DNA of 58,663 nt, taken from the NCBI RefSeq assembly GCF_001078595.1, contig NZ_LFTY01000002.1, forward strand, positions 2,044,557 to 2,103,219, in the 5' to 3' direction. The position numbers and the translations under genes are program-made. Shown here in pieces: positions 33,763 through 43,289 of this stretch. Origin of the DNA: Candidatus Rhodobacter oscarellae. Its GTDB lineage: Bacteria; Pseudomonadota; Alphaproteobacteria; Rhodobacterales; Rhodobacteraceae. Positions within the stretch are counted from its first letter, which is position 1; each line of letters opens with the position of its first letter. The notes under the pieces are model-generated. The model was not told where the DNA came from, made no database searches, and saw only the letters and a program-made list of their open reading frames with translations.

Positions 33763-35001
33763 TTAGAGGTCGCCGAAGATCCGGGCGCGCTCTTCCTCAA
33801 GCTCGTCGAGGATCTCAAGCACGTCATCGGGATTCAGCATGAAGTCCTGGAAGCCCTGCATGCCCACCTTGGCCATCTCTGGCGTGGTGTCGCGGTCGTA
33901 GAACTGGGCGGTCTGGGACTGCGCCAGCATCGCCGCGCCCGCGTTCAGGAACTTGTCGTTCAGCGGCTTGGCTTCAGAGTTGGGCGGCAGCGTTTGCAGC
34001 GCCTGGTTAATCGCCTCGGCGTTCTCGGGCTGCGACAGGAAGGCCAGGAACTTCTTGGCGTTGTCCTTGTTCTGCGCGTTGGCGGGAACGAACACCAGAT
34101 CCGTCGGCGCGTCCTCGCCGCGGGCCATGCCGGGCGTGATGTCGGGGAACTGGAAGAAGTTCATATTCGCCACGGTGTCCTCTGGGAGGTTCGGCACCAG
34201 GAAGTTGCCGATCAGGTACATCGCGGCCTCGCCATTGATCAGCGGCGGCTGCGCCTCCTGCCAGGAGTAGTTCTGGTGGTTCTCGATGAAGCATCCCGCA
34301 TCCAGCGCCTTGCGCCAGTTGGCCATGGTCGCCACAACGCGGTCATCATTGTATTTGGCCTTGCCCAGCATCAGGTCGATGTGGAATTCCAGCCCGTTGG
34401 TGCGCATGTTGAGGTAGTCGAACCAGCCCGCGGCGGTCCACAGGAACTTGGTGCCGATGGTCACCGGGGCGATGCCCGCGGCGTTCAGCGTCTCGCAGGC
34501 CGCCAGCAGGTCGTCATAGGTCGCCGGGACCCCGACGCCATTGTCCGCGAACACGTCCTCGCGATAGTAGATGCCCCACTGATAGTAGCTATAGGGCAGC
34601 CCGTATTGCTTGCCGTCGAAGGTGATCGAGGGCATCGTCGAGGCCATGGTCTCGGCCAGGCCGTTCTCGGCCCAGACGTCAGAGATGTCGGCGAACAGCC
34701 CCTTCTCGACAAAGCCCGCCATGCGGTTGCCCGCGAACCAGAACCCCACATCCGGGCCCTCATCGGCCACAAGGAAGTTGCGGATCGCGGTCTTATAGGC
34801 CTCGTGCTCGATCACGTTGAACTGAACATCGATGTCCGGGTTGGCGGTGCGGAATTTGTCGACCACGGCCTCGAAAGCCGCGCGAGGTGCGGCGTCTGAG
34901 GTGTTGGCCGAGATGACAAGTTCACCCTCCGACAAAGCTGTTGTTGCCGTCAGGGCAAGGGTTGTTGCTGCAACGGCAGCACCAGTAATCATACGTTTCA
35001 T
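33763..35001 (-). CDS. Sugar ABC transporter substrate-binding protein
   Basis: The 412-aa periplasmic protein has a signal peptide (MKRMITGAAVAATTLALTATTALS) and the CUT1 binding-protein pattern: VVDKFRTANPDIDVQFNVIEHE, GPDVGFWFAGNRM, KQYGLPYSYYQWGIYYRED, LINGEAAMYLIGNFLV and KKFLAFLSQPENAEA. The ATG at 35001 follows GGGAGGAGTTCT. It most likely serves the ATPase and permeases at 28535-31488, though it is encoded on the opposite strand beyond two unrelated genes. Aromatic residues in the cleft suggest a sugar ligand; the identity is unknown. Confidence 0.88.
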   Translation of the reverse strand: MKRMITGAAVAATTLALTATTALSEGELVISANTSDAAPRAAFEAVVDKFRTANPDIDVQFNVIEHEAYKTAIRNFLVADEGPDVGFWFAGNRMAGFVEKGLFADISDVWAENGLAETMASTMPSITFDGKQYGLPYSYYQWGIYYREDVFADNGVGVPATYDDLLAACETLNAAGIAPVTIGTKFLWTAAGWFDYLNMRTNGLEFHIDLMLGKAKYNDDRVVATMANWRKALDAGCFIENHQNYSWQEAQPPLINGEAAMYLIGNFLVPNLPEDTVANMNFFQFPDITPGMARGEDAPTDLVFVPANAQNKDNAKKFLAFLSQPENAEAINQALQTLPPNSEAKPLNDKFLNAGAAMLAQSQTAQFYDRDTTPEMAKVGMQGFQDFMLNPDDVLEILDELEEERARIFGDL

Positions 35002-35184
35002 AGAACTCCTCCCAAATTGGTAAAAGTAGAGTGCCGCATTGCGCGGCCATGTCAAGCAAGCCGGACTGTTCTGCCGGAGATTGAGTCTCTGGCCCCGTGC
35101 AAAGCCGGGCAGCATTTTGCCGGTCGTGGTGTAACGTCTGGGTTTTGAGCTAAAAAATCTGGGGCGGGCTGGGCGCGCGCGCAT

Positions 35185-35220
35185 AAAAAAACGCCCGCAC
35201 GCATCTCGCGTCACGGGCGT
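35185..35220 (-). terminator. Intrinsic terminator of the aap operon
   Basis: On the minus strand ACGCCCG...CGGGCGT (with an inner GACGC/GCGTG pairing) is followed by seven T residues. It lies 38 bp after aapP and closes the operon. Confidence 0.8.
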
Positions 35221-35257
35221 CTTGTTCTTGTTGGGTCGCGGGCCAGGCCCGCCGGGC

Positions 35258-36025
35258 CTAATGCCCCAGGATCTGGCTCAGGAACAGCTTGGTCCGGTCA
35301 GATTGCGGGTTGCTAAAGAACGGCTCGGGCTCGTTCTGCTCTACGATCTGGCCCTGGTCCATAAAGATCACCCGGTTGGCGACCTGCCGCGCAAAGCCCA
35401 TCTCGTGGGTCACGCAGAGCATGGTCATGCCCTCTTCGGCGAGCTCGATCATAGTGTCGAGCACCTCCTTGATCATCTCGGGGTCCAGCGCCGAGGTCGG
35501 CTCGTCAAAGAGCATGATCCGCGGCTTCATGCAGAGCGAGCGCGCGATGGCCACACGCTGCTGCTGACCACCAGAGAGCTGTCCGGGATACTTGTCGGCT
35601 TGCTCGGGGATCTTAACCTTCTCCAGGAAGTGCATCGCCGTTTCCTCGGCTTCCTTCTTGGGGATCTTGCGGACCCAGATCGGCGCCAGCGTGCAGTTCT
35701 CCAGGATCGTCAGATGCGGGAAGAGGTTGAAGTGCTGAAAGCACATGCCGACCTCTGACCGGATCACATCAATGTTCTTGATGTCCGAGGACAAGAGCGT
35801 GCCGTCCACGGTGATCGAGCCCTGCTGGTGCTCTTCCAGCGCGTTGATGCAGCGGATCAGCGTCGACTTGCCGGACCCAGAGGGCCCGCAGATCACGATC
35901 CGCTCGCCGCGATACACCGTAAGGTCGATATCCCGCAGCACGTGGAACGTGCCGTACCACTTGTTCATGTTTTCGATGGAGATCGCGACCTCGTCGCTGA
36001 CCGTCATCTGAGCTGCTTCAGCCAT
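35258..36025 (-). CDS. aapP: General L-amino acid ABC transporter ATP-binding protein
   Basis: The 255-aa ATPase has Walker [11 protein letters not shown]-loop [15 protein letters not shown], signature LSGGQQQR, Walker [14 protein letters not shown] and switch LCVTHEM. The [19 protein letters not shown] start is typical of AapP. It energises uptake by AapQ and AapM and is the last gene of the aapJQMP set, 13 bp after aapM. Confidence 0.94.
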   Translation of the reverse strand: MAEAAQMTVSDEVAISIENMNKWYGTFHVLRDIDLTVYRGERIVICGPSGSGKSTLIRCINALEEHQQGSITVDGTLLSSDIKNIDVIRSEVGMCFQHFNLFPHLTILENCTLAPIWVRKIPKKEAEETAMHFLEKVKIPEQADKYPGQLSGGQQQRVAIARSLCMKPRIMLFDEPTSALDPEMIKEVLDTMIELAEEGMTMLCVTHEMGFARQVANRVIFMDQGQIVEQNEPEPFFSNPQSDRTKLFLSQILGH

Positions 36026-36038
36026 TTCTATACCCCCC

Positions 36039-37334
36039 TTACCGGTGGTCCGTTGCGAGCCTGCGCTCGAGCCATTGCGAATATTGCGAGATGCCGTAGC
36101 ACACGACGAAGAAGAGCGCGGCGGCGAAGCCCAAGAGCTCCCAGTAGACGCCGTTCCATTCCGTCGAGGCCAGGATCGGCCCGCGGATCATGCCGACCAG
36201 GTCGAACATCGAGATCACCGAGACCAGCGTGGTGTCCTTGAACAGCCCCACCGCCACGTTGACGATGCCCGGGATCGAGATCTTAAGCGCCTGCGGCAGG
36301 ATGATCAGCTGCATCGCCTGCGGGTAGTCCAGCCCCAAGCTGTCCGCCGCCTCGTACTGCCCCTTCGGCAGGGCGGCCAGACCGCCCCGGATCACCTCGG
36401 CGATATAGGCCGCCGAGAACACCGTGATCATGATCACCACGCGCAGGAACAGGTCCACCGTGCTTTCCGGCGGGAAGAAGTAGGACAGCATCACCGAGGC
36501 CACAAACAGCAGCGTGATCAGCGGCACGCCGCGAATGAACTCGATGAACACCACGCAGATCCACTTGATCAGCGGCATGTTGGATTGCCGCCCCAGCGCC
36601 AGCGCGATCCCGATGGGCAGAGACAGCGACACGCAGGTCACGCCCAGCATCAGGTTCAGCATGAAGCCGCCAAGATCGCGCGACGGAACTGATTCCAGCA
36701 ATGCGTTCTCGGACGCCGTCTCTGGGATCAGAGCCATGCCCAAGACCCAGACCAAGATCGCCGCCGCAATGCCGCCAAAGAAGCCGCCGGCAAAGGTCTG
36801 CTTACCCAGGCGGTCGAACACGACATAGCCCGCAACGACACCCAGCAGCGCCACGATCGGCACCGCAATCGCGCCGCCCCAGATCAGCCAGAACGCCAGG
36901 AACGGGTAGAGCCCGGTGAAGATCAGCAGCTTGCGCGGCAGGTCAAAGAACAGCACCGGTGCGGCCGCAAAGAACAGCAAGACCAGCGCCAGGTTCGGGC
37001 GCCAATACTGGTCGTTGGGGTACTTGAAGCCATAGAGCAGCTGGTTCCAGCGCTCCGTGAGGACCGAGAAACAGCCCCCCACCCGGCCCTGCAGGATCTC
37101 ACGGCACTCAGACAGGCTTGACGTGGTCCAAAGCCCGCCGAAGAGCCAAGGCAGGATGCTGCTGAGGATGATGTAGATCGCCCAGATCGCCAACAAGGTA
37201 AGCAGCGAATTCGCCCAGCCCGCAAAGAGGTTCTCGCGCAGCCACTTGACGATGCCGGTCTCGGAGGCGGGTGGCGCCTTCTCCGGCAGGGTCTCGGTGC
37301 GTACGAAGGCGACGTTAGAGGTGTCAGTCGGCAT
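36039..37334 (-). CDS. aapM: General L-amino acid ABC transporter permease
   Basis: The 431-aa membrane protein has several N-terminal helices before the conserved HisM-type core. The core begins [22 protein letters not shown] and contains [20 protein letters not shown] and the coupling loop [26 protein letters not shown]. The length fits AapM, which is much longer than ordinary polar amino-acid permeases. It starts 1 bp from the end of aapQ. Confidence 0.94.
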   Translation of the reverse strand: MPTDTSNVAFVRTETLPEKAPPASETGIVKWLRENLFAGWANSLLTLLAIWAIYIILSSILPWLFGGLWTTSSLSECREILQGRVGGCFSVLTERWNQLLYGFKYPNDQYWRPNLALVLLFFAAAPVLFFDLPRKLLIFTGLYPFLAFWLIWGGAIAVPIVALLGVVAGYVVFDRLGKQTFAGGFFGGIAAAILVWVLGMALIPETASENALLESVPSRDLGGFMLNLMLGVTCVSLSLPIGIALALGRQSNMPLIKWICVVFIEFIRGVPLITLLFVASVMLSYFFPPESTVDLFLRVVIMITVFSAAYIAEVIRGGLAALPKGQYEAADSLGLDYPQAMQLIILPQALKISIPGIVNVAVGLFKDTTLVSVISMFDLVGMIRGPILASTEWNGVYWELLGFAAALFFVVCYGISQYSQWLERRLATDHR

Positions 37335-37335
37335 C

Positions 37336-38568
37336 TCAGCGCTCCTTCAGCTTGATCGAGCTGTTATAGACGTTCATGAACGCCGAGATCAGCAACGAGA
37401 TCGTCAGGTAGAACAGCATCAGCAGCAGCACGCATTCGATGGCGCGCCCCGTCTGGTTCAGCGTGATCCCGCCCAGCGTGGCGGTGATGTCGGCATAGCC
37501 CACGGCGATGGCCAGCGAGCTGTTCTTGGTGATGTTGAGATACTGCGAGATCAGCGGCGGGATGATCACCCGCAGCGCCTGCGGCAGCACAACAAGGTTC
37601 ATAACCCGCCCGGGACGCAGCCCCAGCGAGGCGGCGGCCTCGGTCTGGCCCTTGTTGATCGCCTGGATGCCCGCACGCACGTTCTCGGCGATGAAGGCCC
37701 CGGTGTAGATCGACAGCGCGAACCACAGCGCGATCAGCGGCCCGCCGATCTTGATGCCGCCGCTGAAGTTAAAGCCCTTCAGCGCGGGATACTCCCAAGA
37801 GAGCCCCATGATGACCATGAGCGCCAGGAACGGCACCAGCCAGATCCCCAAGCTAAAATACCAAGTCACCGGGCGGTCGCCCGTAGCCTCTTGGACCTTG
37901 GTGGCCCAGCGCCCCAGCGCCCGCGCGCCAAAGAACGAACCAACCAGGAAGGCCAGCACCAGCAGCCAGTTCAGCACCGCCACATCAAACAGCGGGCGGG
38001 AGAACCAAGGGCCGGGGATATAGACGCCCCGATTGGTGAAGGCCGCGGATCCAAACAGCATGCTCGCCGCGGGCTCGTCGCCGCGGAAGGCCCGCGGCGC
38101 GGGCAGCACCGCCGTCATGATGGTGAAGATGATGATGATCCAGATCAGCACCGGGATGTTCCGGAAGATCTCGACATAAAAGGCCATCAGCTTGCTGACG
38201 AGCCAGTTGTTGGACAGCCTCAGCACGCCCGCCACGACGCCAAAGATCGTGGCCGTGATACAAGCCAGGAAGGCGACCAGCAGGGTATTGAGGATACCCA
38301 CAACCGCCGCGCGTCCATGGCTGGACTGGCTGTCATATTCGATAAGCCGCTGGTTAATGTCATAACCGGCTGACTCACCAAAGAAACTGTATGAGATGTT
38401 AAGCCCGGCTGCCGCAAGGTTCTGAAACAGGTTGTTCAGAAGGTACCAAAACGACAGTGCGAGGATGATGGCCGCAATGGCTTGAAATGTTAATGAACGA
38501 TACCGGGTATCGTTGATTAACATGCTCAGCCGAAACGTCTCCTTCGGAGGGTCGGTGAGAGTCGTCAT
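37336..38568 (-). CDS. aapQ: General L-amino acid ABC transporter permease
   Basis: The 410-aa permease has the AapQ layout: an N-terminal cytosolic stretch and helix (LTFQAIAAIILALSFWYLLNN), a long periplasmic and membrane middle part, and the core with YVEIFRNIPVLIWIIIIFTIM. The coupling loop is KGQTEAAASLGLRPGRVMNLVVLPQALR. The ATG at 38568 was preferred because MTTLTDPPKETFRLS is the family-like start. A 128-bp gap with a hairpin separates it from aapJ. Confidence 0.93.
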   Translation of the reverse strand: MTTLTDPPKETFRLSMLINDTRYRSLTFQAIAAIILALSFWYLLNNLFQNLAAAGLNISYSFFGESAGYDINQRLIEYDSQSSHGRAAVVGILNTLLVAFLACITATIFGVVAGVLRLSNNWLVSKLMAFYVEIFRNIPVLIWIIIIFTIMTAVLPAPRAFRGDEPAASMLFGSAAFTNRGVYIPGPWFSRPLFDVAVLNWLLVLAFLVGSFFGARALGRWATKVQEATGDRPVTWYFSLGIWLVPFLALMVIMGLSWEYPALKGFNFSGGIKIGGPLIALWFALSIYTGAFIAENVRAGIQAINKGQTEAAASLGLRPGRVMNLVVLPQALRVIIPPLISQYLNITKNSSLAIAVGYADITATLGGITLNQTGRAIECVLLLMLFYLTISLLISAFMNVYNSSIKLKER

Positions 38569-38658
38569 ATGTATCCCTGTCACTCCCTGGTACTTAACCA
38601 TAAAGGCCCTGTCGTGCCGCGTCAGCCTTCCAGGGCGGACTCACGCGGTAGATAGGAA

Positions 38659-38683
38659 AAGGGCGCGGAATTTCCGCGCCCTT
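38659..38683. repeat. Intercistronic hairpin between aapJ and aapQ
   Basis: AAGGGCGCGGAA T TTCCGCGCCCTT forms a perfect 12-bp stem 13 bp after aapJ. Such a structure after a binding-protein gene commonly protects that message or partly stops transcription, raising AapJ over the permeases. Confidence 0.7.
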
Positions 38684-38696
38684 GACCGCTATGTGC

Positions 38697-39713
38697 TTAA
38701 CGGAACGGCGGTGTGTAGATCAGGCCACCTTCGGTCCAGAGCGCGTTCAGGCCGCGCGCCAGGCCGATCGGGGTGTTCTCACCGATGTTCTTCTCAAAGC
38801 TCTCGCCGTAGTTGCCAACAGCAGAGATCACCTTCATCGCCCAGTCGGCTTCGAGGCCCAGCTGCTCGCCCAGGTTGCCCTCGGTGCCCAGCATACGGTT
38901 GATCTCGGGGTTGTTGGTGCCACCGGACATCTCTGCCACGTTGGCCGAGGTCACGCCAAGCTCTTCGGCGGTGATCAGCGCGTTCAGCGTCCAGCGCACG
39001 ATGTCGCCCCAGTTGTCGTCGCCGTGGCGAACGAGCGGGCCGAGCGGCTCTTTCGAGATGATCTCGGGCAGAACGACGTGCTCGCCCGGGTTCTCGAAGG
39101 TCGCGCGGGTCGCGGCCAGGCCAGAGGCGTCCGTGGTGTAGACGTCACAGGCGCCAGCAAGGTACTGCTGCTGCGCTTCGGCGTTGGTCTCGATCGGGAC
39201 CGGCTCGTAGCTGATGCCGTTGACGCGGAAGAAGTCCGCCAGGTTCAGCTCGGTCGTGGTGCCGGTCTGGATGCAGACGGTCGCGCCGTCCAGATCCTTG
39301 GCCGAGGACACGCCCAGCTCAGCCGGAACCATAAAGCCCTGACCGTCATAGTAGTTCACGCCAACGAAGGTGAACTTGAGGTCCACATCGCGCGAGAAGG
39401 TCCAGGTGGTGTTCCGGGCCAGCAAGTCGACCTCGCCGGAAGCCAGCGCGGTGAAGCGGGTCTTACCAGTGGTGGGCACGAACTCGACAGCGTTCGAGTC
39501 GCCCAAAACGGCAGCAGCAACTGCGCGGCACATTTCGACGTCAAAGCCGCCCCAGTTGCCGTTGGCATCGGGAGCCGCGAAGCCCACGAGACCGGTCGAC
39601 ACACCGCAGTTCAGCTTGCCACGTGCTTTAACATCGTCAACAGTGGCAGCCTGTGCCGCACCGGCCGCCAAACCAGCGACGGTCAGCGCGCCAAGAACGA
39701 AGGTTTTTTTCAT
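38697..39713 (-). CDS. aapJ: General L-amino acid ABC transporter substrate-binding protein
   Basis: The 338-aa periplasmic protein has a signal peptide (MKKTFVLGALTVAGLAAGAAQA) and the AapJ pattern: VKARGKLNCGVSTGLVGFA, NGNWGGFDVEMCRAVAAAV, DLLARNTTWTFSRDVDL and the two Cys-containing regions. It binds a broad range of L-amino acids. The ATG at 39713 follows AGGAAGAGGTAAAC. It is the first gene of the operon; a TTGACC hexamer about 130 bp upstream could be part of its promoter. Confidence 0.95.
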   Translation of the reverse strand: MKKTFVLGALTVAGLAAGAAQAATVDDVKARGKLNCGVSTGLVGFAAPDANGNWGGFDVEMCRAVAAAVLGDSNAVEFVPTTGKTRFTALASGEVDLLARNTTWTFSRDVDLKFTFVGVNYYDGQGFMVPAELGVSSAKDLDGATVCIQTGTTTELNLADFFRVNGISYEPVPIETNAEAQQQYLAGACDVYTTDASGLAATRATFENPGEHVVLPEIISKEPLGPLVRHGDDNWGDIVRWTLNALITAEELGVTSANVAEMSGGTNNPEINRMLGTEGNLGEQLGLEADWAMKVISAVGNYGESFEKNIGENTPIGLARGLNALWTEGGLIYTPPFR

Positions 39714-39915
39714 GTTTACCTCTTCCTGATATCCACCCTGTCCCACAGGGTAGGTTCTCCAGGCCATTGCTGGCCGGACATTGAGTGTATGTGAAGGCAG
39801 AACGCCCCAGCATGGCGCAGTGTGGTGGATTCCGTTCGAAAAGGTCAAGGCTGGAGTTTCGGAAACGCAGTGTTTCTGATCAAAAAATGGGCTTGATCGC
39901 AGGGATGGTCATCTT

Positions 39916-40638
39916 TTAGACGGGCGGGTTTTTGCCACGCGTCAGCGCTAGGAACCGCGCCGCGTCGGCGAAGGCGCGGGCCTTCTTGTCGGCTTCCAGG
40001 GTCGCCTCGTCATCCGCGCCCCATTGCTCGATCTGCCACTCTTCGTCGATGCGAGAGGCCGCCCAAAGCGCCGCGACGGGTTGATGCTCGGCGCTCGCCG
40101 CCAGCCCTATTATTAAGGAGCCAGAAAGACTTATTAGATCATGCAGGGCCGTCACTTCGAACGCAGACATAGCCCAAAGCGGCGCGGCCAGGGCCTCCAG
40201 AGCGGCGGGATTCTGCGGCTGGTGGATCACCCCCTGCACGGGGATCAGGCGCCCGCCATGGGCCTGGTCCGCCCAGTCGATCAGGGGGTCCCAGGCCGCC
40301 GCCTGCCGCTCTGCCAATGGGGCGGGATCGGCTGCCCGATAACAGGTCAAATCGCTGTCGCCATAGGCAGCCAGCAAAGCGACAACCTCGGCAAATTGCA
40401 CCGAAACCTTGTCGATGGCCGCATTCGCGGCGCGGGTGAGTGGCATTACCTTTGGGTCAACCTGGCCGTTCTGGGCGTCCCACTCCGCCGCGATGGCCTC
40501 TGCAAGCCCCCGAGTCGGGAGAATCAGCCCCGCCTTGGCCGGCGTCTTCACCGGCCGCGCGTCCAGATGAACCGCGTAACCGCCCTCTGATTCGACCGCC
40601 CTGGCCGTGTCCCAAAACCGCTTTGCCGCCCAGCTCAT
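39916..40638 (-). CDS. Atp12 family F1-ATPase assembly chaperone
   Basis: The 240-aa protein matches the alphaproteobacterial/mitochondrial Atp12 family, which helps assemble the alpha subunit of F1-ATPase. Marks are AKRFWDTARAVESEGGYAVHLDARPVKTPAK at the start, LAEAIAAEWDAQ, PLTRAANAAIDKV, YGDSDLTCYRA and DEEWQIEQWGADDEA near the end. Its start overlaps the stop of the upstream RluC-type gene by 4 bp, so they are translationally coupled. The HAD-family gene often found between them in relatives is absent here. Confidence 0.88.
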   Translation of the reverse strand: MSWAAKRFWDTARAVESEGGYAVHLDARPVKTPAKAGLILPTRGLAEAIAAEWDAQNGQVDPKVMPLTRAANAAIDKVSVQFAEVVALLAAYGDSDLTCYRAADPAPLAERQAAAWDPLIDWADQAHGGRLIPVQGVIHQPQNPAALEALAAPLWAMSAFEVTALHDLISLSGSLIIGLAASAEHQPVAALWAASRIDEEWQIEQWGADDEATLEADKKARAFADAARFLALTRGKNPPV

Positions 40639-41684
40639 TCCAGCTCCTCGAATGGGTCGCTGGGCACGTCCGAGGGGTTCCAGCCGAACGTCTCCCAGCT
40701 GCGCGCCATGTGATCCGGCAGCGGCGCGGTAAAGCTCATCAGAGCGCCGGTGAAAGGGTGTTCAATGCGCAAATGCCGCGCGTGCAGGTGCAGCTTGCGG
40801 CTGATGACGCCCCCCAGCTGCGCGCCCCAGCCGTCGCCGAGATTCTCCTGCCCCGAGCCGCCATACTTGCCGTCCCCGGCGATCGGGTGGCCGATCTCGG
40901 CCATATGCGCCCGCAGCTGATGCGTGCGCCCGGTGATCGGCACCAGCGCCACCCAGGCGGCGCGCCCGCCAAGATTCGACAGCACCGAATAGTCCGTGGT
41001 GGCGCGCTTTGCGCCCGGCGTGGTGTCCACATCGCGCGGGTGGACGCAGTGCATCCGCTCGCCCTCGCCCTGCGCGCCGCGCCCGCCAGCCTTGACCAGC
41101 CCGAACCGAATCGTGCCCATCGCCGGGCTGGGGTTGCCCACCACAACCGCCCAGTAGATCTTGCGGGTGGCGCGGGCGCGGAAGGCCGTGGTCAGCTTGC
41201 TGGCCGCCACCTGGCTGCGCGCCATCAGCAGCACGCCCGAAGTGTCCTTGTCCAGCCGATGCACCAGGCGCGGCTTGTCCTCGCGGCCGAACTTGAGCGC
41301 CTCCGCCAGCCCGTCCACATGCCGCGTCTGCTTGCTGCCGCCCTGGCTGGGCAACCCGGGCGGTTTGTTCAGCACGATCAAGTGGTCGTCGCGGTAGAGC
41401 ACAGCGGACTGGATCATCTTGGCATCCGCCTCTGACACCAGCGGGCTGCGGGGCTGCGCCCAGCGATCCTCTTGCCGCTCCGGCAAGGGGGGCACCCGCA
41501 CCGCCTGCCCCGGGCCCACCCGCGTGGCGGGCTTCACGCGCCCGCCATCCACGCGGATCTCGCCCTTGCGGCACATCTTCTCGATCTGCCCCTGGCTGAC
41601 CTGTGGGAACCGCCGCCGGAACCAGCGGTCCAGCCGCTGCTCGGCCTCCTCCGCCGCAACCGTCAGGGTCTGCACGCCGCTCAT
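40635..41684 (-). CDS. rluC: RluA/RluC-family 23S rRNA pseudouridine synthase
   Basis: The 349-aa enzyme isomerises uridines in 23S rRNA. An S4 RNA-binding domain (about residues 15-65, RLDRWFRRRFPQVSQGQIEK) precedes the catalytic domain. The motif HRLDKDTSGVLL contains the catalytic Asp145, and PITGRTHQLRAHMAEIGHPI is the conserved RluA motif III. Length and order fit RluC better than RluD, but exact sites are not proven. It overlaps crcB upstream and atp12 downstream by 4 bp each. Confidence 0.88.
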   Translation of the reverse strand: MSGVQTLTVAAEEAEQRLDRWFRRRFPQVSQGQIEKMCRKGEIRVDGGRVKPATRVGPGQAVRVPPLPERQEDRWAQPRSPLVSEADAKMIQSAVLYRDDHLIVLNKPPGLPSQGGSKQTRHVDGLAEALKFGREDKPRLVHRLDKDTSGVLLMARSQVAASKLTTAFRARATRKIYWAVVVGNPSPAMGTIRFGLVKAGGRGAQGEGERMHCVHPRDVDTTPGAKRATTDYSVLSNLGGRAAWVALVPITGRTHQLRAHMAEIGHPIAGDGKYGGSGQENLGDGWGAQLGGVISRKLHLHARHLRIEHPFTGALMSFTAPLPDHMARSWETFGWNPSDVPSDPFEELE

Positions 41685-42034
41685 GCCAGCGCCCTCCCGG
41701 CCAGGTAGCCCAGCGTCACCGCCGCCAGGCAGAGCACCGTGGTGCCCAGGACATAGCCCGCCGCCAGCCCGACCTGCCCCGATTGCACCAGCCGCAGCGC
41801 GTCCAGCGAGAAGCTCGAATAGGTGGTGAAGCCGCCCAGCACGCCGACCACGAGGAACGGGTATACCGCCGCCTCGCCCCGCGGCGTGACCAGCAGCGCA
41901 AAGGCCACACCGATCGCCAGCGAACCCAGCACGTTCACGCAGAACGTCCCCCAGGGCGCGCGCAGCATCAGCCCCGCGGAATACCGCAGCACCGCGCCCA
42001 GAGCGCCACCGAATGCAACATAGAAGAAGGCCAT
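41681..42034 (-). CDS. crcB: Fluoride efflux channel CrcB/Fluc
   Basis: The 117-aa protein has four membrane helices and the Fluc signature GGFTTYSSFSLD (central Na+ site and Phe box), plus GGALGAVLRYSAG and GTFCVNVLGSLAIG at the start. It forms dual-topology dimers that export fluoride. No fluoride riboswitch was recognised in the 36 bp before it. It begins the coupled set crcB-rluC-atp12. Confidence 0.93.
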   Translation of the reverse strand: MAFFYVAFGGALGAVLRYSAGLMLRAPWGTFCVNVLGSLAIGVAFALLVTPRGEAAVYPFLVVGVLGGFTTYSSFSLDALRLVQSGQVGLAAGYVLGTTVLCLAAVTLGYLAGRALA

Positions 42035-42070
42035 GCGCGCCTGATGGGTCGGGGCGCCGGTGTTGTCAAC

Positions 42071-42883
42071 TCAGATGTCGCCGAAATCGCCGCCGCGGCC
42101 CTTGCCCCCGGCAAAGCGCCCCGCCCCCGCGATGCCCTGGTGGCGCGCCGCGTCCAGCCCACGCGCCCATTCCGCGCGCAGCGCCTGCGCCGGGGGCAGC
42201 CCGTGCCCGCCCCGGATCGAGGCCCGGTCCGCCAGCATCGCCCCGCTTGGGAAGCGCGCGATCTCATGCGCCATCGCCTCGGCCGCGGCGCGCGCCTCGC
42301 CGTCCGGCACGACGCGCTCGCAGAGGCCAATGGCCAGGCATTCCTCGGCGGGCACCTTGCGGCCCGTCATCGCGATCTCCAGCGCCCGCCCCTCGCCCAC
42401 CAGCCGCGGCAGTCGGAACGTGCCGCCATCGATCAACGGGATGCCCCAGCGGCGGCAGTAGACGCCCAAAAAGGCGCTCTCGCCCATCACGCGGCAATCC
42501 GCCCAAAGCGCCAACTCCATGCCGCCCGCCACGGCTGGCCCCTCCACGGCGGCAATCACCGGCTTGGACAATTGCAGGCGCGACGGCCCCATAGGACCGC
42601 GGGGCGCCGCGCCGTCCCCCTCCGGGAAATCCAATGGCGCGATCTCTTCCGTGAACCGCGCCGGGTCGCCCAGCGAGGCCGCGTATTTGAGATCCCAGCC
42701 GGCGCAGAACGCCCCGCCCGCACCCCAAAACACCGCGACCTGCGCCGCCTCGGTCGCATCGAACTCCAAGAAGGCGTCATGCAGCAGCTCTGCATGCTCA
42801 GGGTCCACCGCGTTGCGCGCCGCGTCGAAACGGTCGTTGATCACGGTCCAAACTGGACCCTCCTTCTCGATGCGCACTGCCAT
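42071..42883 (-). CDS. Crotonase/enoyl-CoA hydratase family protein
   Basis: The 270-aa protein has the crotonase fold with oxyanion-hole segments GAFCAGWDLKYAA and AVEGPAVAGGMELALWADC. The region that normally carries the first catalytic Glu reads LGVYCRRWGIPLIDGGTFRLPRLVG, so that Glu is replaced, as in a subfamily with CRRWG-PLIDGGT. Straight hydratase activity is therefore uncertain. The ATG at 42883 removes a nine-residue extension. It is 36 bp upstream of crcB on the same strand. Confidence 0.82.
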   Translation of the reverse strand: MAVRIEKEGPVWTVINDRFDAARNAVDPEHAELLHDAFLEFDATEAAQVAVFWGAGGAFCAGWDLKYAASLGDPARFTEEIAPLDFPEGDGAAPRGPMGPSRLQLSKPVIAAVEGPAVAGGMELALWADCRVMGESAFLGVYCRRWGIPLIDGGTFRLPRLVGEGRALEIAMTGRKVPAEECLAIGLCERVVPDGEARAAAEAMAHEIARFPSGAMLADRASIRGGHGLPPAQALRAEWARGLDAARHQGIAGAGRFAGGKGRGGDFGDI

Positions 42884-43004
42884 GGCTGTCTCCTCCCATT
42901 GCCTGCACACAGACTAGGCGTCCAGGGCGGGCTTTGTCAGCAGCAACGCGGCGCCTGCGGGTTAAGGAGTCAAGAAATGGCCTGGAGCAGGCGTTGAAGA
43001 TCTA

Positions 43005-43243
43005 CCGCCCCGGACTTGATCCGGGGCCTCCACCTTGAACCAAGCGCAACACGGGCAGCGGCCGACCTGGAGGTCGCTTACGCATCAGGTCAAACAATCA
43101 CAGCATCTCTGGAGATCGCAACGCTTCTATGAGATGCGCGGTTGCAAAAGCGGCCTCCTGGGGGAGGTCGGCCGCTGCCCGAGGCAAGCTCGGGCGGTTG
43201 CATTGCTTGGGTTCCCAGGCGCCTGGTGTCGGCGAGCGTTGTA
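43005..43243 (-). repeat. Repeat R2 copy B
   Basis: The copy lies in the 406-bp gap between the crotonase gene and rarA, in the opposite orientation to copies A, C and D. Arms CGGGCAGCGGCCGACCT (from 43053) and AGGTCGGCCGCTGCCCG (to 43181) pair perfectly. The core is 43084-43141, 58 nt. Its core contains its own stem GCATCTC/GAGATGC. A GGCCTGGAGCAGGCGTTG tag stands just outside at about 42980. Nothing else is recognised in the gap. Confidence 0.85.
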
Positions 43244-43289
43244 AGGGCGTTTCATTTGAGCCCATAGGTCCGTTCCAGGCCTATGCAGC

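Noticed and set aside
42035-42070. Fluoride riboswitch before crcB
   Set aside because: Only 36 bp separate crcB from the upstream gene and no riboswitch core is visible.
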